In this document: positions 37,790-46,723 of the stretch, one piece after another | Position numbering within the stretch: position 1 is the stretch's first letter | How the letters are laid out: each line of letters begins with the position of its first letter | Origin: Stieleria maiorica | GTDB taxonomy: Bacteria > Planctomycetota > Planctomycetia > Pirellulales > Pirellulaceae | Length of the DNA: 64,000 nucleotides | Assembly (NCBI RefSeq): GCF_008035925.1 | Contig: NZ_CP036264.1 | Location: 6,233,641 to 6,297,640 of the forward strand | Reading direction: 5' to 3' | Program-made: the position numbers and the translations under genes | Notes under the pieces: generated by a model | The model's input: the letters and a program-made list of their open reading frames with translations, nothing else | Databases searched by the model: none | What the model was told of the DNA's origin: nothing

Positions 37790-40522
37790 ATGGATCATCG
37801 TCCCCAAGCATCGGCGGATTGGCACGCACTGGACCTGGACTCGCTCGCGCAGAAGCTGGACGTCGGCGTGCACGGGCTGAGCGAATCGGAGGCGTCGGCG
37901 CGGTTGGCCGAGTACGGCCGGAACGATCTTCCGCGGCGGCCGCCGACACCCTTGTGGGCGATCGTCTTGCGGCAGTTCCGCAGCCCGTTGATCTACATCC
38001 TGGCATTGGCGGCGTTGGTCTCGGTGGCCTTGGGCGACGTCAAGGACGCGGCGTTCATTGCCGGCGTGTTGGTGCTCAATGCCGTGATCGGCTCGTTCCA
38101 AGAATGGAAGGCCGAACAAAGCAGTCAGGCGCTGAAGCAGCTGTTGCAAATTCGCGCCTCGGTGCACCGCGACGGTGATGTCCGCGAAGTGCCAGCCGAG
38201 GAGGTGGTTCCGGGGGACATCGTCTGGATGGAATCGGGCAACCGAGTTCCGGCGGACATTCGATTGCTGTCGGCCCATGGCTTGGAATCCGACGAGTCGC
38301 TGTTGACCGGCGAGTCGTTGCCGGTGGCGAAAGACCCCGAGTGGACCGGCGGCGAAGCGACACCGGTGCCCGATCGTATGAACATGGTTTACGCCGGTTC
38401 GGTCATCACTCGCGGGCGAGCCAAGGGGGTGGTGGTCGCGACGGGGATGGCGACCGGCGTTGGCCAATTGGCGTTGGACGTGATGGGCGAAACCGGTGGG
38501 CGACCGCCGTTGTTGGAGCGGATGGAACGCTTCACTCGGGTGATCGCCGTCGCCGTGCTGGTCGCGGCGACGATGATCGGTTTGCTTGGGGTCGCCCTGG
38601 GCGGCTATTCGGCGACGACGATGTTCATGTTTGCCGTCGCCCTGGCGGTCTCGGCGATTCCCGAGGGGTTGCCGGTGGCGATGACGGTCGCGCTTGCGAT
38701 CGCGACGACACGGATGGCCAGCCGCGGGCTGATCGTCAGACGCCTGACCGCCGTCGAGGGGCTGGGAAGCTGCACGCTGATCGCCACCGACAAAACCGGC
38801 ACGCTGACGTGCAACGAGTTGACCGTTCGCCAAGTCTGCCTTCCCGATGGCGAAACCTTTGAGGTCACCGGCGAGGGGTTCCAGCCTTCTGGCGAAATCC
38901 TGAAAGACGGCAGACCGCTCGATCCGGGATGTCACGAGCGGCTGGAATGGTTGGCGCGAGCCGGAATCCTGTGCAACGAAGCGGACCTGCATCAACGCAA
39001 CGGATCGTGGACGTGGCGTGGCGACGCGGTCGATGTCGCGTTCTTGTCCTTCGCTCGTAAACTCGGTTGGAACCACGAATCGACGCTGGATTCCCATCCC
39101 CAGGTCAATCAGATTCCGTTCGAGCCGGAGTACCAGTTTGCCGCGTCGTTCAACCGTGTCGATGGCGGCGCCGGGGTGTTCATCAAGGGCGCCCCGGAAC
39201 GCGTTTTGGCGATGTGCAGCGAGGCGAGTTGCGGAGGATTCACCCCGGATCGGTGGGAGGCGACGGCAATCAGCATGGCGGCGATGGGCTATCGCGTGCT
39301 GGCAGTGGCGGATCAGCGTTTGGACCAGCCCATCGGTTCCGACCAGGTCCCCGCGCCGCCTTCGCGATTGCGTTTCCTGGGCTTGGTCGGCATGATCGAT
39401 CCGCTCCGATCGGGAGTGAAAGACGCCGTTCGGTGCTGTGCCGAAGCCGGCGTTTCGGTCGCCATGATCACCGGGGACCATCGCGTGACGGCGTTGGCGA
39501 TCGCCCGCGACTTGGGATTGGCCGACGACGAAAACCAAGTGATCACCGGAGGAGCATTGCAGGAGACAACGGCGGACGAATTGCCCGAGATCATTGGCAA
39601 CATCCGCGTCTTTGCCCGGGTCGCACCGCGACAGAAACTGCAAATCGTCAACGCCGCCCGCCAAGCGGGGCATTTTGTCGCCGTCACCGGTGACGGTGTC
39701 AACGACGCCCCCGCGCTCCAGGCGGCAAACGTCGGCGTCGCGATGGGCAAAAGCGGAACCGATGTCGCCCGCGAAGCCGCCGAGCTGGTCATCAGCGACG
39801 ACAACTTCGCCACCATCATTGCCGGTATCGAAGAGGGCCGCGTCGCTTACGACAACATCCGCAAGGTGATCTACCTGCTGATTTCCACCGGGGCGGCCGA
39901 ATTGGTGCTGATGGCCTTGGCCGTGGGGACCGGCACGCCGTACTTGCCCCTGATGCCGGTTCAAATCCTGTGGTTGAACCTGGTCACCAACGGCATCCAG
40001 GACGTTGCATTGGCGTTTGAGCCTAACGAAGGGGGTGTGTTGTCGCGTCAGCCCCGTTCGCCCAAGGAGCGAATCTTCAACCGGCTGATGATCGAGCGGA
40101 CGGCGATCGCGGCAGTCGCGATGGGCGTCATCGGATTCACCACCTTTCGTTGGTTGCTGCCCGAAGCGGCGACCGAGGCGGACGTCGCATCGGCGCGAAA
40201 CACGTTGCTGTTGTTGATGGTGTTGTTCGAAAACGTCCATATCGGCAACTGCCGCTCGGAAACGAAATCGGCCCTGGTGATGTCACCGCTGCGCAGCCCC
40301 ATCTTGTTGGCCGGCGCGATCACGGCGTTCTGCATCCACCTCGCTGCGATGCACACGTCATTGGGCCGTTACGTTTTGGGCGCCCAGCCGATCAACGGGG
40401 GCCAATGGGGAATCCTGATCCTGTTGTCGCTGACGATCCTTCCAGTGATGGAACTGCACAAATGGAGTTGGAGGAAACGGTATCCCGGTGACAGACGCAC
40501 GCCGAAGGCGGGAGAAAGGTAA
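37790..40522 (+). CDS. P2-type cation-transporting ATPase
   Basis: The protein has 910 residues, the usual length. The order of parts is cation-ATPase N domain (about 5-65), M1-M2 (about 60-100), actuator with LLTGES (about 170), M3-M4 with AIPEGLPVAMT, phosphorylation site DKTGTLT (Asp 334), a nucleotide domain with FNRVDGGAGVFIKGAPERVL, MITGDHR, GDGVNDAPAL (about 633) and six C-terminal helices. PEGLP keeps the Ca2+-type Glu of M4. M6 reads NLVTNGIQDVALAFEP, with Asn where the Ca2+ pumps have Asp, so specificity may be Ca2+, Na+ or Mn2+. It heads a block of ion-transport genes. A long minus-strand open frame inside it is a codon-usage shadow. Confidence 0.92.
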   Translation: MDHRPQASADWHALDLDSLAQKLDVGVHGLSESEASARLAEYGRNDLPRRPPTPLWAIVLRQFRSPLIYILALAALVSVALGDVKDAAFIAGVLVLNAVIGSFQEWKAEQSSQALKQLLQIRASVHRDGDVREVPAEEVVPGDIVWMESGNRVPADIRLLSAHGLESDESLLTGESLPVAKDPEWTGGEATPVPDRMNMVYAGSVITRGRAKGVVVATGMATGVGQLALDVMGETGGRPPLLERMERFTRVIAVAVLVAATMIGLLGVALGGYSATTMFMFAVALAVSAIPEGLPVAMTVALAIATTRMASRGLIVRRLTAVEGLGSCTLIATDKTGTLTCNELTVRQVCLPDGETFEVTGEGFQPSGEILKDGRPLDPGCHERLEWLARAGILCNEADLHQRNGSWTWRGDAVDVAFLSFARKLGWNHESTLDSHPQVNQIPFEPEYQFAASFNRVDGGAGVFIKGAPERVLAMCSEASCGGFTPDRWEATAISMAAMGYRVLAVADQRLDQPIGSDQVPAPPSRLRFLGLVGMIDPLRSGVKDAVRCCAEAGVSVAMITGDHRVTALAIARDLGLADDENQVITGGALQETTADELPEIIGNIRVFARVAPRQKLQIVNAARQAGHFVAVTGDGVNDAPALQAANVGVAMGKSGTDVAREAAELVISDDNFATIIAGIEEGRVAYDNIRKVIYLLISTGAAELVLMALAVGTGTPYLPLMPVQILWLNLVTNGIQDVALAFEPNEGGVLSRQPRSPKERIFNRLMIERTAIAAVAMGVIGFTTFRWLLPEAATEADVASARNTLLLLMVLFENVHIGNCRSETKSALVMSPLRSPILLAGAITAFCIHLAAMHTSLGRYVLGAQPINGGQWGILILLSLTILPVMELHKWSWRKRYPGDRRTPKAGER

Positions 40523-40602
40523 TTGGCACGAATCGTGCACCCCTGATCGGGACTTCCGTCCGATGGCCGCTTCCCCCATTTCTTTTCAACCCGAGAGAAT
40601 CG

Positions 40603-40869
40603 ATGTCCACGCCGAAAAGCCAAGCCGTTGCCCAGTTGATCCAGGGGCTCAAACAAGATCGGGACGAACTCAAGCTGAAGGTCCATCTGGGCAAGATGGA
40701 ATTGCAGCAGGAATGGCAGATACTGGCCGATCAACTCGATGAATTGAGCCATCGCTATGATCCGCTGAAAGATGCGGTCGAAGAAACCGCCGAAGAGGTC
40801 TGGGATTCGTTCAAGATGGTCGGCGGCGAAATCCGTGAAGGCTTCAAACGGATTCGCAAGGCCCTCTAA
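40603..40869 (+). CDS. Small coiled-coil protein
   Basis: The protein has 88 residues, soluble and highly charged. Predicted helical heptads run through most of it (LIQGLKQDRDELKLKVHLGK, then ILADQLDELSHRYDPLKDAV). The end, WDSFKMVGGEIREGFKRIRK, is amphipathic and may touch the membrane. There is no signal peptide. It sits between the P-type ATPase and the TrkA-C-like gene on the same strand and could be a regulatory subunit (inference). No family was recognised. Confidence 0.6.
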   Translation: MSTPKSQAVAQLIQGLKQDRDELKLKVHLGKMELQQEWQILADQLDELSHRYDPLKDAVEETAEEVWDSFKMVGGEIREGFKRIRKAL

Positions 40870-40891
40870 GCGAACGCCGGCGTCAAAGCAT

Positions 40892-41182
40892 ATGCTGATG
40901 GAAACGCCGACACGCCGTCTGGAAGTAAGTGCTCGTCACCGTCCCGAATCGATGCATCGACTGGCTTGGATCATCACCGTGCTCGTGATTCTGACGCTGG
41001 TCGGCGTCGGCTGGTTCCGGTTGGTGGAAGGCGTGATCATCGTCGCGATCCGGCGGGCCGACGGTGAAATCGTGCTGCCGCCGACGGCTGCCACCGTGAT
41101 CCGACCCGATGACGTGTTGATCGCCCTGGGCAAAGTCACGGCGGTGTCTCAATTCCTGTCCAGCGAACAACTCACCTCATAG
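40892..41182 (+). CDS. Membrane-anchored TrkA-C (RCK_C)-like protein
   Basis: The frame opens at 40772 within the preceding gene; the ATG at 40892 gives 96 residues. A single membrane helix (LAWIITVLVILTLVGVGWF) is followed directly by a beta-rich domain, VEGVIIVAIRRADGEIVLPP ending TVIRPDDVLIALGKV. It closely resembles the RCK_C/TrkA-C domain that gates or regulates potassium and other ion transporters. Normally this domain is part of a larger channel or regulator, so an orphan membrane-tethered copy is unusual. It lies between a P-type ATPase and two CNNM-type proteins, suggesting it senses a ligand for that transport block. Confidence 0.6.
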   Translation: MLMETPTRRLEVSARHRPESMHRLAWIITVLVILTLVGVGWFRLVEGVIIVAIRRADGEIVLPPTAATVIRPDDVLIALGKVTAVSQFLSSEQLTS

Positions 41183-41212
41183 CACGCTGACGACCGTGAA
41201 GGGTGACAAACC

Positions 41213-42586
41213 ATGCTCGCACTGAACTCCGCCATCACCTCCTGGCACGCGATCGTCGACTACTTCGCCGTGGACACCTCGCAAGTCTTCCAGACGGACA
41301 TGCTGCTGCGCTACCTGATTCAGTTGCTGTTGCTGTGCGGGTCCGCGTTCTTTTCCGGTTCCGAGACCGCGTTGTTTTCGCTCTCGCACGTGGATTTCCA
41401 GCAATTGCGTCAAACACGCCATCGGCACGCCGAAAAGCTGCAGGCGCTGCTGGACGAACCGAGACGCTTGATCGTTTCGATCCTGTGCGGCAATGAACTG
41501 GTCAACATCGCTGCCGTGGCCAACATGACCGGGATTCTGGTCGCCCTTTACGGCCAAGCCAAAGCCGGCTGGATTTCCGTGCTGGTGATGTTCCCGTTGT
41601 TGCTATTGGTCGGCGAAGTGACGCCCAAAACCATTGCTGTGACCAATCCGCGACGGATCAGTGCAGGGCTGATCGCCGGCCCGCTTTGGCGCTGGGTGCG
41701 GGTGATCGGGCCGGTCCGCTGGCTGGTGCGTATCATCTCCGACCGCATCACGACCTGGATCGTCGGACCGCAACGCGAAGCATCCAACATCCTGCAGATC
41801 GATGAATTCCGCAGCGTGATCGAAGACGTGGCCGAAACGGGCAAGCTGAACGTCACCGCGCGGACACTGGTCAACAATCTGTTGTCCGCCGGCGCCACCG
41901 AGATCGTCAAAATCATGACGCCTCGTACCAGCACGTTTTTCTTGAATGCCGATCTGGGGGTGGCGGAGGTGATCAAACAATTTCGCCAAAAGCGTCATTC
42001 CCGCGTCCCGGTGTATCGCCAACACCGCGACAACCTGATCGGGTTCCTGCACGAAGAGGACGTGGTTCGGCTGCATCTGGACGGGGCCGATTTTTCGACG
42101 TTGAAGCTGGAGGACATGGTCCGCCCGCCGATTGTCGTGCCGTTGACGAAGACGGTCGATGAAATGTTCGACTTCTTTGTCAAAAGCAAAGCCAGCGCCG
42201 CGGCGGTGTTGAACGAGTTCGGTGGCGTCGCCGGATTCATCACCGTCAACGACGTGCTGCGTTCCATTTTCGGTTCGCTGACACACCGAACACACGCCCC
42301 GCAGCGAATCATCCAAATCGGTCCGGGGACATACGAGTGCCCCGGTGACACGAAACTGGGTGAACTTGACCGCGTGACCAATTTTGATCTTCACGATCCC
42401 CGCATGACCACGATCGGCGGTGTCGCGTTTCGGCACATCGATCGACTGCCCTGCGTCGGCGACCAAGTGGTCGTTGATGGCGTCGCCATCAACGTGCTGG
42501 AAATGGATTCGCACCGAATCGCCCGCGTCCGTGTCTGCCGCTCCGAAGCGGCCCCCGAGGTACCTGCGACAGGAGCAACCGAATGA
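41213..42586 (+). CDS. CNNM/CorC-type membrane protein (first copy)
   Basis: The protein has 457 residues. DUF21/CNNM transmembrane domain (about 35-185) with CGSAFFSGSETALFSLSH and ILCGNELVNIAAVANMTG, a CBS pair (about 220-345, MTPRTSTFFLNAD and RHSRVPVYRQHRDNLIGFL), and a CorC_HlyC C-terminal domain (about 360-445, PGTYECPGDTKLGELDRV). Relatives are CorB/CorC-type Mg2+ (or Co2+) exporters and haemolysin-C-like proteins. Its end overlaps the start of a second member of the family (ATGA). It is 30 bases after the TrkA-C-like gene. Confidence 0.88.
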   Translation: MLALNSAITSWHAIVDYFAVDTSQVFQTDMLLRYLIQLLLLCGSAFFSGSETALFSLSHVDFQQLRQTRHRHAEKLQALLDEPRRLIVSILCGNELVNIAAVANMTGILVALYGQAKAGWISVLVMFPLLLLVGEVTPKTIAVTNPRRISAGLIAGPLWRWVRVIGPVRWLVRIISDRITTWIVGPQREASNILQIDEFRSVIEDVAETGKLNVTARTLVNNLLSAGATEIVKIMTPRTSTFFLNADLGVAEVIKQFRQKRHSRVPVYRQHRDNLIGFLHEEDVVRLHLDGADFSTLKLEDMVRPPIVVPLTKTVDEMFDFFVKSKASAAAVLNEFGGVAGFITVNDVLRSIFGSLTHRTHAPQRIIQIGPGTYECPGDTKLGELDRVTNFDLHDPRMTTIGGVAFRHIDRLPCVGDQVVVDGVAINVLEMDSHRIARVRVCRSEAAPEVPATGATE

Positions 42587-43881
42587 GCACGATGGACCTC
42601 GCCTGGATCATCCCGGTGATGATCCTGATGCTGTTGCTAAAAGGGTTTTTCTCCGGATCGGAAATCGCCCTGGTCAACGCCGACAAGATCAAACTGTCCC
42701 ATCGGGCCAAGCAGGGCAACCGCGGCGCGCACCGCGTGGTGCAGTTGTTCAAACGGCCCGAAAAACTACTGACGACGACGCTGATCGGGACCAACATCTC
42801 AACGGTCGTGCTGACCACGCTGGGGACGTTGATGTTCATCCACTTTTTCGGAAATCGATGGGGGGACCTGTATGCGTTCGTGTTCTTCACGCCGCTGCTG
42901 CTGATCCTCGGCGAGATCGTCCCCAAGAGCATTTATCAACAGGAATCCGACCGGATCGCGCCGGTCGTCGTCTTTCCCCTCAATGCGTTTGCCTGGATCT
43001 TTGCGCCGATCGTTTATGTGTTTTCGAAAATCGCACGTGGCGCCGCATGGCTTGCCGGCGGCGGCGCGACCTCGCACCATCTGTTTATCACACGCGATCA
43101 ACTTCGCAGCATCATTGAAATGGCCGACCGGGCCTCGGACACAACCGTCTTCGACCGATTCCGAATCGAACGCGCGATTCGCTTTTCCGAAACGACCGTC
43201 GGCCAGCAAATGATCCCCGTGGCTGACATGGTGGCGATCGACAACGAAAAAACGACCGCCGATGCCGTTCAGCTGGTCCGCCGCCGCGGCTTCCATCGGT
43301 TGCCCGCCTATCAGGGCGACACCAACAACGTCGTCGGAATCGTGACCCTTTCCGCGTGGGACCTACTCGACCCGGACACCCTGGCAAAACCTCTTTCCGA
43401 CCACATCAAACCCGCCCAATACGTCTCCCCACACGACCCGCTTGAAGAAATGCTGGCCACGCTCCGCGATCGCGAAGACAAAATGGCGATCGTGGTCGAC
43501 GAATACGGTTCGACCATCGGCATGATCACCATGGAAGATGTCGTCGAGACAGTCGTCGGGGACATCGATGTCGGATACGAATCTGCCGAACAGACATCAC
43601 GGCAAGCCCGCAAATGTCAACCGCTACCCGATGACAGCTACCTGATGGACGGCAGGCTGGCCATCCACGAGGTGAACGACATCTTGGGATTGGATCTGCC
43701 CGCCACCGAGTTCCATTCGGTCGGTGGCATGCTGGTCGCTCGGTTGCGGCATCTGGCCAAACCGGGTGATTCCGTCGTCGCAGGCGGCTACCGATTCACG
43801 GTCGAAGAAGCATCGGAAACTTCGGTCCGATCCGTCAAAGTCACACGGGAATCTTTCGGGGAAGTCGATCGGAAGCGATGA
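42583..43881 (+). CDS. CNNM/CorC-type membrane protein (second copy)
   Basis: The protein has 432 residues, starting inside the stop of the first copy. It has the same order: DUF21 domain with GFFSGSEIALVNADKIKLS and LIGTNISTVVLTTLGTL, a CBS pair (about 205-330, MIPVADMVAIDNEKTTAD, HRLPAYQGDTNNVVGIV, MAIVVDEYGSTIGMI) and a CorC_HlyC end (PLPDDSYLMDGRLAIHEVND). Overlapping reading frames and matching domains suggest the two copies act as a heterodimer, as reported for some bacterial CNNM pairs (inference). Likely a Mg2+ or other divalent cation transporter. Confidence 0.88.
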   Translation: MSTMDLAWIIPVMILMLLLKGFFSGSEIALVNADKIKLSHRAKQGNRGAHRVVQLFKRPEKLLTTTLIGTNISTVVLTTLGTLMFIHFFGNRWGDLYAFVFFTPLLLILGEIVPKSIYQQESDRIAPVVVFPLNAFAWIFAPIVYVFSKIARGAAWLAGGGATSHHLFITRDQLRSIIEMADRASDTTVFDRFRIERAIRFSETTVGQQMIPVADMVAIDNEKTTADAVQLVRRRGFHRLPAYQGDTNNVVGIVTLSAWDLLDPDTLAKPLSDHIKPAQYVSPHDPLEEMLATLRDREDKMAIVVDEYGSTIGMITMEDVVETVVGDIDVGYESAEQTSRQARKCQPLPDDSYLMDGRLAIHEVNDILGLDLPATEFHSVGGMLVARLRHLAKPGDSVVAGGYRFTVEEASETSVRSVKVTRESFGEVDRKR

Positions 43882-44096
43882 CGAATCCACGAAACGGACG
43901 ATCGCTGAGTGGCTTGATGCGATGGTCGGCGGCTCCATGAAATCTTCCAGGGTGACGATCCCGCCGGACCGTCCCTTAATCACTCCTAACGGCCGACGAA
44001 TGACCAACGTCGGACCCGTCCCAATCGCGGAATGCGAATCGAGTAGACTTCGGGCGTCATGCACGAAGTTCGCTCCTCCAGTTTTCAGAAGATTTC

Positions 44097-45521
44097 ATGC
44101 CACGCTCGTACCCTGTTCGGACCTCGGTGGAAACCCTGAGCACGCGTCAGAAGGCGCTCGATGTGAACCTGGATTCGCGTCGTTACGGAACGTTCGCCGA
44201 GATCGGTGCCGGCCAGGAAGTCGTCCGTTGGTTCTTTCGCGTCGGGGCGGCCGCGGGGACGATCGCCAAGAGCATGTCGGCCTATGACATGAAGGTCAGC
44301 GATGCGATCTACGGCCGGGCGTCACGCTACGTTTGCCGCGAGCGGTTGCAAGCGATGTTGGACTATGAACACGCGCTCAACTTGGATCGACTGCGCGAGA
44401 CCCGAGGCGACACGACGGCCTTTTTTGCATTCGCCGACACGGTTTCGGCCCGCAATTTCCACGGCACCAATCAATGCCACGGCTGGATGGGGATCAAGTT
44501 CCAGGCGCATCCGCGTGACGAAGACAGCCAGATCATCATCCACGTTCGAATGTTGGACAACGAAGCCGCGTTGCAGCAGGAGGCACTCGGGATCGTCGGC
44601 GTCAATCTGGTCTATGGTGCCGCCGCGCTCAACCACGAACCGGAGCTGTTGGTCGATTCCTTGCTGGACGGATTGTCGACGTCGCGGATCGAGATCGACA
44701 TGATCGAGTTTTCCGGGATCGCCTTTCGACACGTCGACAATCGCTTGATGAGTCTGAAGCTGGTCGAATTGGGGCTCAGCGGCGCCGCGATGTTTGCCGC
44801 CGACGGCGACGTGCTGCAGCCGTCCGAATTCTTCTATCGCAAGTCGATCCTGGTCGAACGGGGCAGTTTTCGACCGGTGTGCAACGTCAACCTGGACATG
44901 TTGCGTTGTGCCCACGAAAAATTCTCGGCACTGCCGAGTGTGGAGGGCAAGGAAATTGCCCAGGTGATGGAAATCACGATGAATAACTTGAAGTCCTCCG
45001 GCGAAATCGACCTCCGCGATTTCCTGGCCCGGGCCGATGTCATCGCCGCCTGCGGCATGCCCGTGCTGATCTCTGATTACTTCCAGTACTACCGCCTGGC
45101 GGCCTACTTGTGCGGTTTCACCAAAGAGCCGGTCGCGATCACGATGGGCGCGTCCAGCATGAAGGATCTGTTCGATGACCAGTACTACACCAAACTGCAA
45201 GGCGGGGTGCTCGAATCGTTCGGCAGACTGTTCAAGAACGACTTGAAGATCTTTTGTTACCCGATGGAAGATCGCGAGACCGGCGAACTGGAGACGTCGG
45301 AGAACTTTAAAACCAAACCCGAACTGCAGCAGTTGTACGAGTACATTCGCAATCGGGGCGACATCATCAATCTGGACAACTTCGATCCCGCGTGCCTGAA
45401 GATTTTCTCACGCGACGTGTTGGCACAGATCAAAAAAGGCGACCCGTCCTGGGAAGACAAGGTGCCGACATCGGTCGCCGCAGTGATCAAGGCCAAGGCC
45501 TACTTCGGGCTGCCGACGTAG
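44097..45521 (+). CDS. Conserved cytoplasmic protein of unknown function
   Basis: The protein has 474 residues, with no signal peptide or membrane helix. The sequence is compact, with conserved-looking blocks: YGTFAEIGAGQEVVRWFFRV, NFHGTNQCHGWMGIKFQ, HVRMLDNEAALQQEALGI, GVNLVYGAA and TMGASSMKDLFDDQYYTKLQ. The density of small residues and conserved Gly/His/Asn suggests an enzyme. Similar proteins are sometimes misannotated as TonB-dependent receptors, but this one has no beta-barrel or export signal. No function was assigned. It is monocistronic. Confidence 0.65.
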   Translation: MPRSYPVRTSVETLSTRQKALDVNLDSRRYGTFAEIGAGQEVVRWFFRVGAAAGTIAKSMSAYDMKVSDAIYGRASRYVCRERLQAMLDYEHALNLDRLRETRGDTTAFFAFADTVSARNFHGTNQCHGWMGIKFQAHPRDEDSQIIIHVRMLDNEAALQQEALGIVGVNLVYGAAALNHEPELLVDSLLDGLSTSRIEIDMIEFSGIAFRHVDNRLMSLKLVELGLSGAAMFAADGDVLQPSEFFYRKSILVERGSFRPVCNVNLDMLRCAHEKFSALPSVEGKEIAQVMEITMNNLKSSGEIDLRDFLARADVIAACGMPVLISDYFQYYRLAAYLCGFTKEPVAITMGASSMKDLFDDQYYTKLQGGVLESFGRLFKNDLKIFCYPMEDRETGELETSENFKTKPELQQLYEYIRNRGDIINLDNFDPACLKIFSRDVLAQIKKGDPSWEDKVPTSVAAVIKAKAYFGLPT

Positions 45522-45542
45522 TGAGTCCGAGCTACCGTTGGT

Positions 45543-45680
45543 GCTAGGCTTTGTCGCTAAACCCGGCAAGGGTCGTATGTGGTAGCGGAATTCGCCAAGA
45601 ATTTCGGCTTTTCCCGTGTGAACCGCTGCGAGACGAAAGCCTTGGCGGCTTCCGCTACGGGGTGAGGGACAAAGCCTAGC
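45543..45680. mobile_element. MITE-like element with 13-base perfect terminal inverted repeats
   Basis: GCTAGGCTTTGTC (45543-45555) is the exact reverse complement of 45668-45680. Inside, GTAGCGGAATTCGCCAAG (45582-45599) pairs with 45641-45658 at 16 of 18 positions. The 138-base interval has no coding potential. Two nested inverted repeats of this kind are typical of small non-autonomous elements or large hairpin repeats. It lies between two convergent genes. Confidence 0.65.
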
Positions 45681-45683
45681 GGC

Positions 45684-45703
45684 GACGGCCCGGAAGGGCC
45701 GTC
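45684..45703. repeat. GGAA-loop hairpin (REP-like)
   Basis: GACGGCCC, GGAA, GGGCCGTC is a perfect 8-base-pair hairpin followed by GTAC. Related sequences are repeated in tandem at 58064-58176, which shows that it belongs to a dispersed family. Confidence 0.6.
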
Positions 45704-45743
45704 GTACTTGAAGAGCACTGTAAGCATCGCCTCACCGGCCGAG

Positions 45744-46463
45744 TCACTCCTCGGTCGCTTCGCCACCCTCTGGGGTTGCGTCGGCGGCGGTATCATCGGC
45801 GGCGTTTTCCTCTTTGACCGCTGCCGGTTGCGGCTCCGGCGCGGCGCCCTGATTCTGACGTCGCTCCTCTTCACGCTCCTGTTTCTCTTTCGCCAGCGCC
45901 TCTTGGGCGGCCTTCAGCTCGCCGTTGGCCGTTTGCACGCGTTTTTTCAGATTCGCATTTTCTTTTTGGGCCTGTGCGATCTGCTGCTGCGATTCTGCGG
46001 CGTTCTGCTCGGCGACTTTCTTGGCTTTCGCCGCCTCCTCGCGGACCTTGGCCAGTTCCTTGGTGAGCTCGTCGGCACGTTTGGTTTGCTCGGCCAGCTG
46101 TTCCGCTTGCTCGGCCAGCTTTGTCTCTTGCTCGGACAGCGTGCCCTGCAACTCCGTGACCAATGCCTCAGACGCCTCCAGTGCCTGGTCTTTTTCAGCC
46201 GCTGCCGCTTTCATCTCTTCCAGCTGCTCCCGCAATGCGACCAGCTCGGTCGTCAGCATGATGTTCAATTGGCTGGGCTGATCCATCGACGTGCCGCATC
46301 GCGAGACGGGCGCACATGCGGATTTGGACGGGCGGTGCAAGAGGCGGGCGAGCGGACCACCGCAGTTGCCCGCGGCACAATGGGTCGACGCATCGGGGAT
46401 CAGCAGCAGTGTGGCCAGTGCAAGGGTTGCGGTTACGGTAATTCTCATCGGTCTTAACTTCAT
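45744..46463 (-). CDS. Secreted coiled-coil protein
   Basis: The protein has 239 residues; ATG at 46463 or 46448 are both possible. A signal peptide (about 6-30) is followed by a Cys-containing segment (HCAAGNCGG, SACAPVSRCG). A continuous Glu/Ala/Lys/Gln coiled coil covers about 65-200. The C-terminus is acidic and Ala/Glu-rich with AADDTAADATPEGGEATEE. It is probably a periplasmic or outer-membrane-associated structural protein. No specific family. It is convergent with the conserved cytoplasmic gene across the repeat region. Confidence 0.65.
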   Translation of the reverse strand: MKLRPMRITVTATLALATLLLIPDASTHCAAGNCGGPLARLLHRPSKSACAPVSRCGTSMDQPSQLNIMLTTELVALREQLEEMKAAAAEKDQALEASEALVTELQGTLSEQETKLAEQAEQLAEQTKRADELTKELAKVREEAAKAKKVAEQNAAESQQQIAQAQKENANLKKRVQTANGELKAAQEALAKEKQEREEERRQNQGAAPEPQPAAVKEENAADDTAADATPEGGEATEE

Positions 46464-46489
46464 CGGGGGGGGCGTGGGTGGGACTCAGG

Positions 46490-46660
46490 GACGTCCGGTC
46501 AATGCCACCTACTTTCGATCACAAACTGAGCCGTAGGCGCTAGCCTCGGGCCTTACAAGCCGCAGACGCTAGCCTCGGGCCTTACAACCCGTAGGGCAAT
46601 CCAAGGCCCGCGGCTAGCGCCGTCGGCTCATAACGTAGGTGCCATTGGGCGTCCGGTCCC
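46490..46660. repeat. Large palindromic repeat with internal direct repeats
   Basis: GCTAGCCTCGGGCCTTACAA occurs twice in tandem (about 46539-46558 and 46569-46588), each preceded by a CCG(T/C)AG-type start. The left half (GTCAATGCCACCTAC, then GAGCCGTAGGCGCTAGC) is imperfectly reverse-complementary to the right half (GCTAGCGCCGTCGGCTC, then GTAGGTGCCATTG). The whole could fold into a hairpin of about 165 bases. It is non-coding. Confidence 0.6.
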
Positions 46661-46723
46661 GAGCAACCTCCTATCCTAGTCACGATTCCCAGAAGTAAAG
46701 CCGGTGCGCAAAAGAAGCGCCGA

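Noticed and set aside
37727..40240. 837-residue open frame on the minus strand
   Set aside because: It lies wholly opposite the P-type ATPase, has a His/Arg/Gln-rich shadow composition, no ribosome site and no domain. It arises from high G+C at third codon positions of the real gene.
45744..46463. Transposase or integrase near repeats
   Set aside because: The gene is a secreted coiled-coil protein with a signal peptide and no catalytic motif; no transposase was found anywhere in the window.
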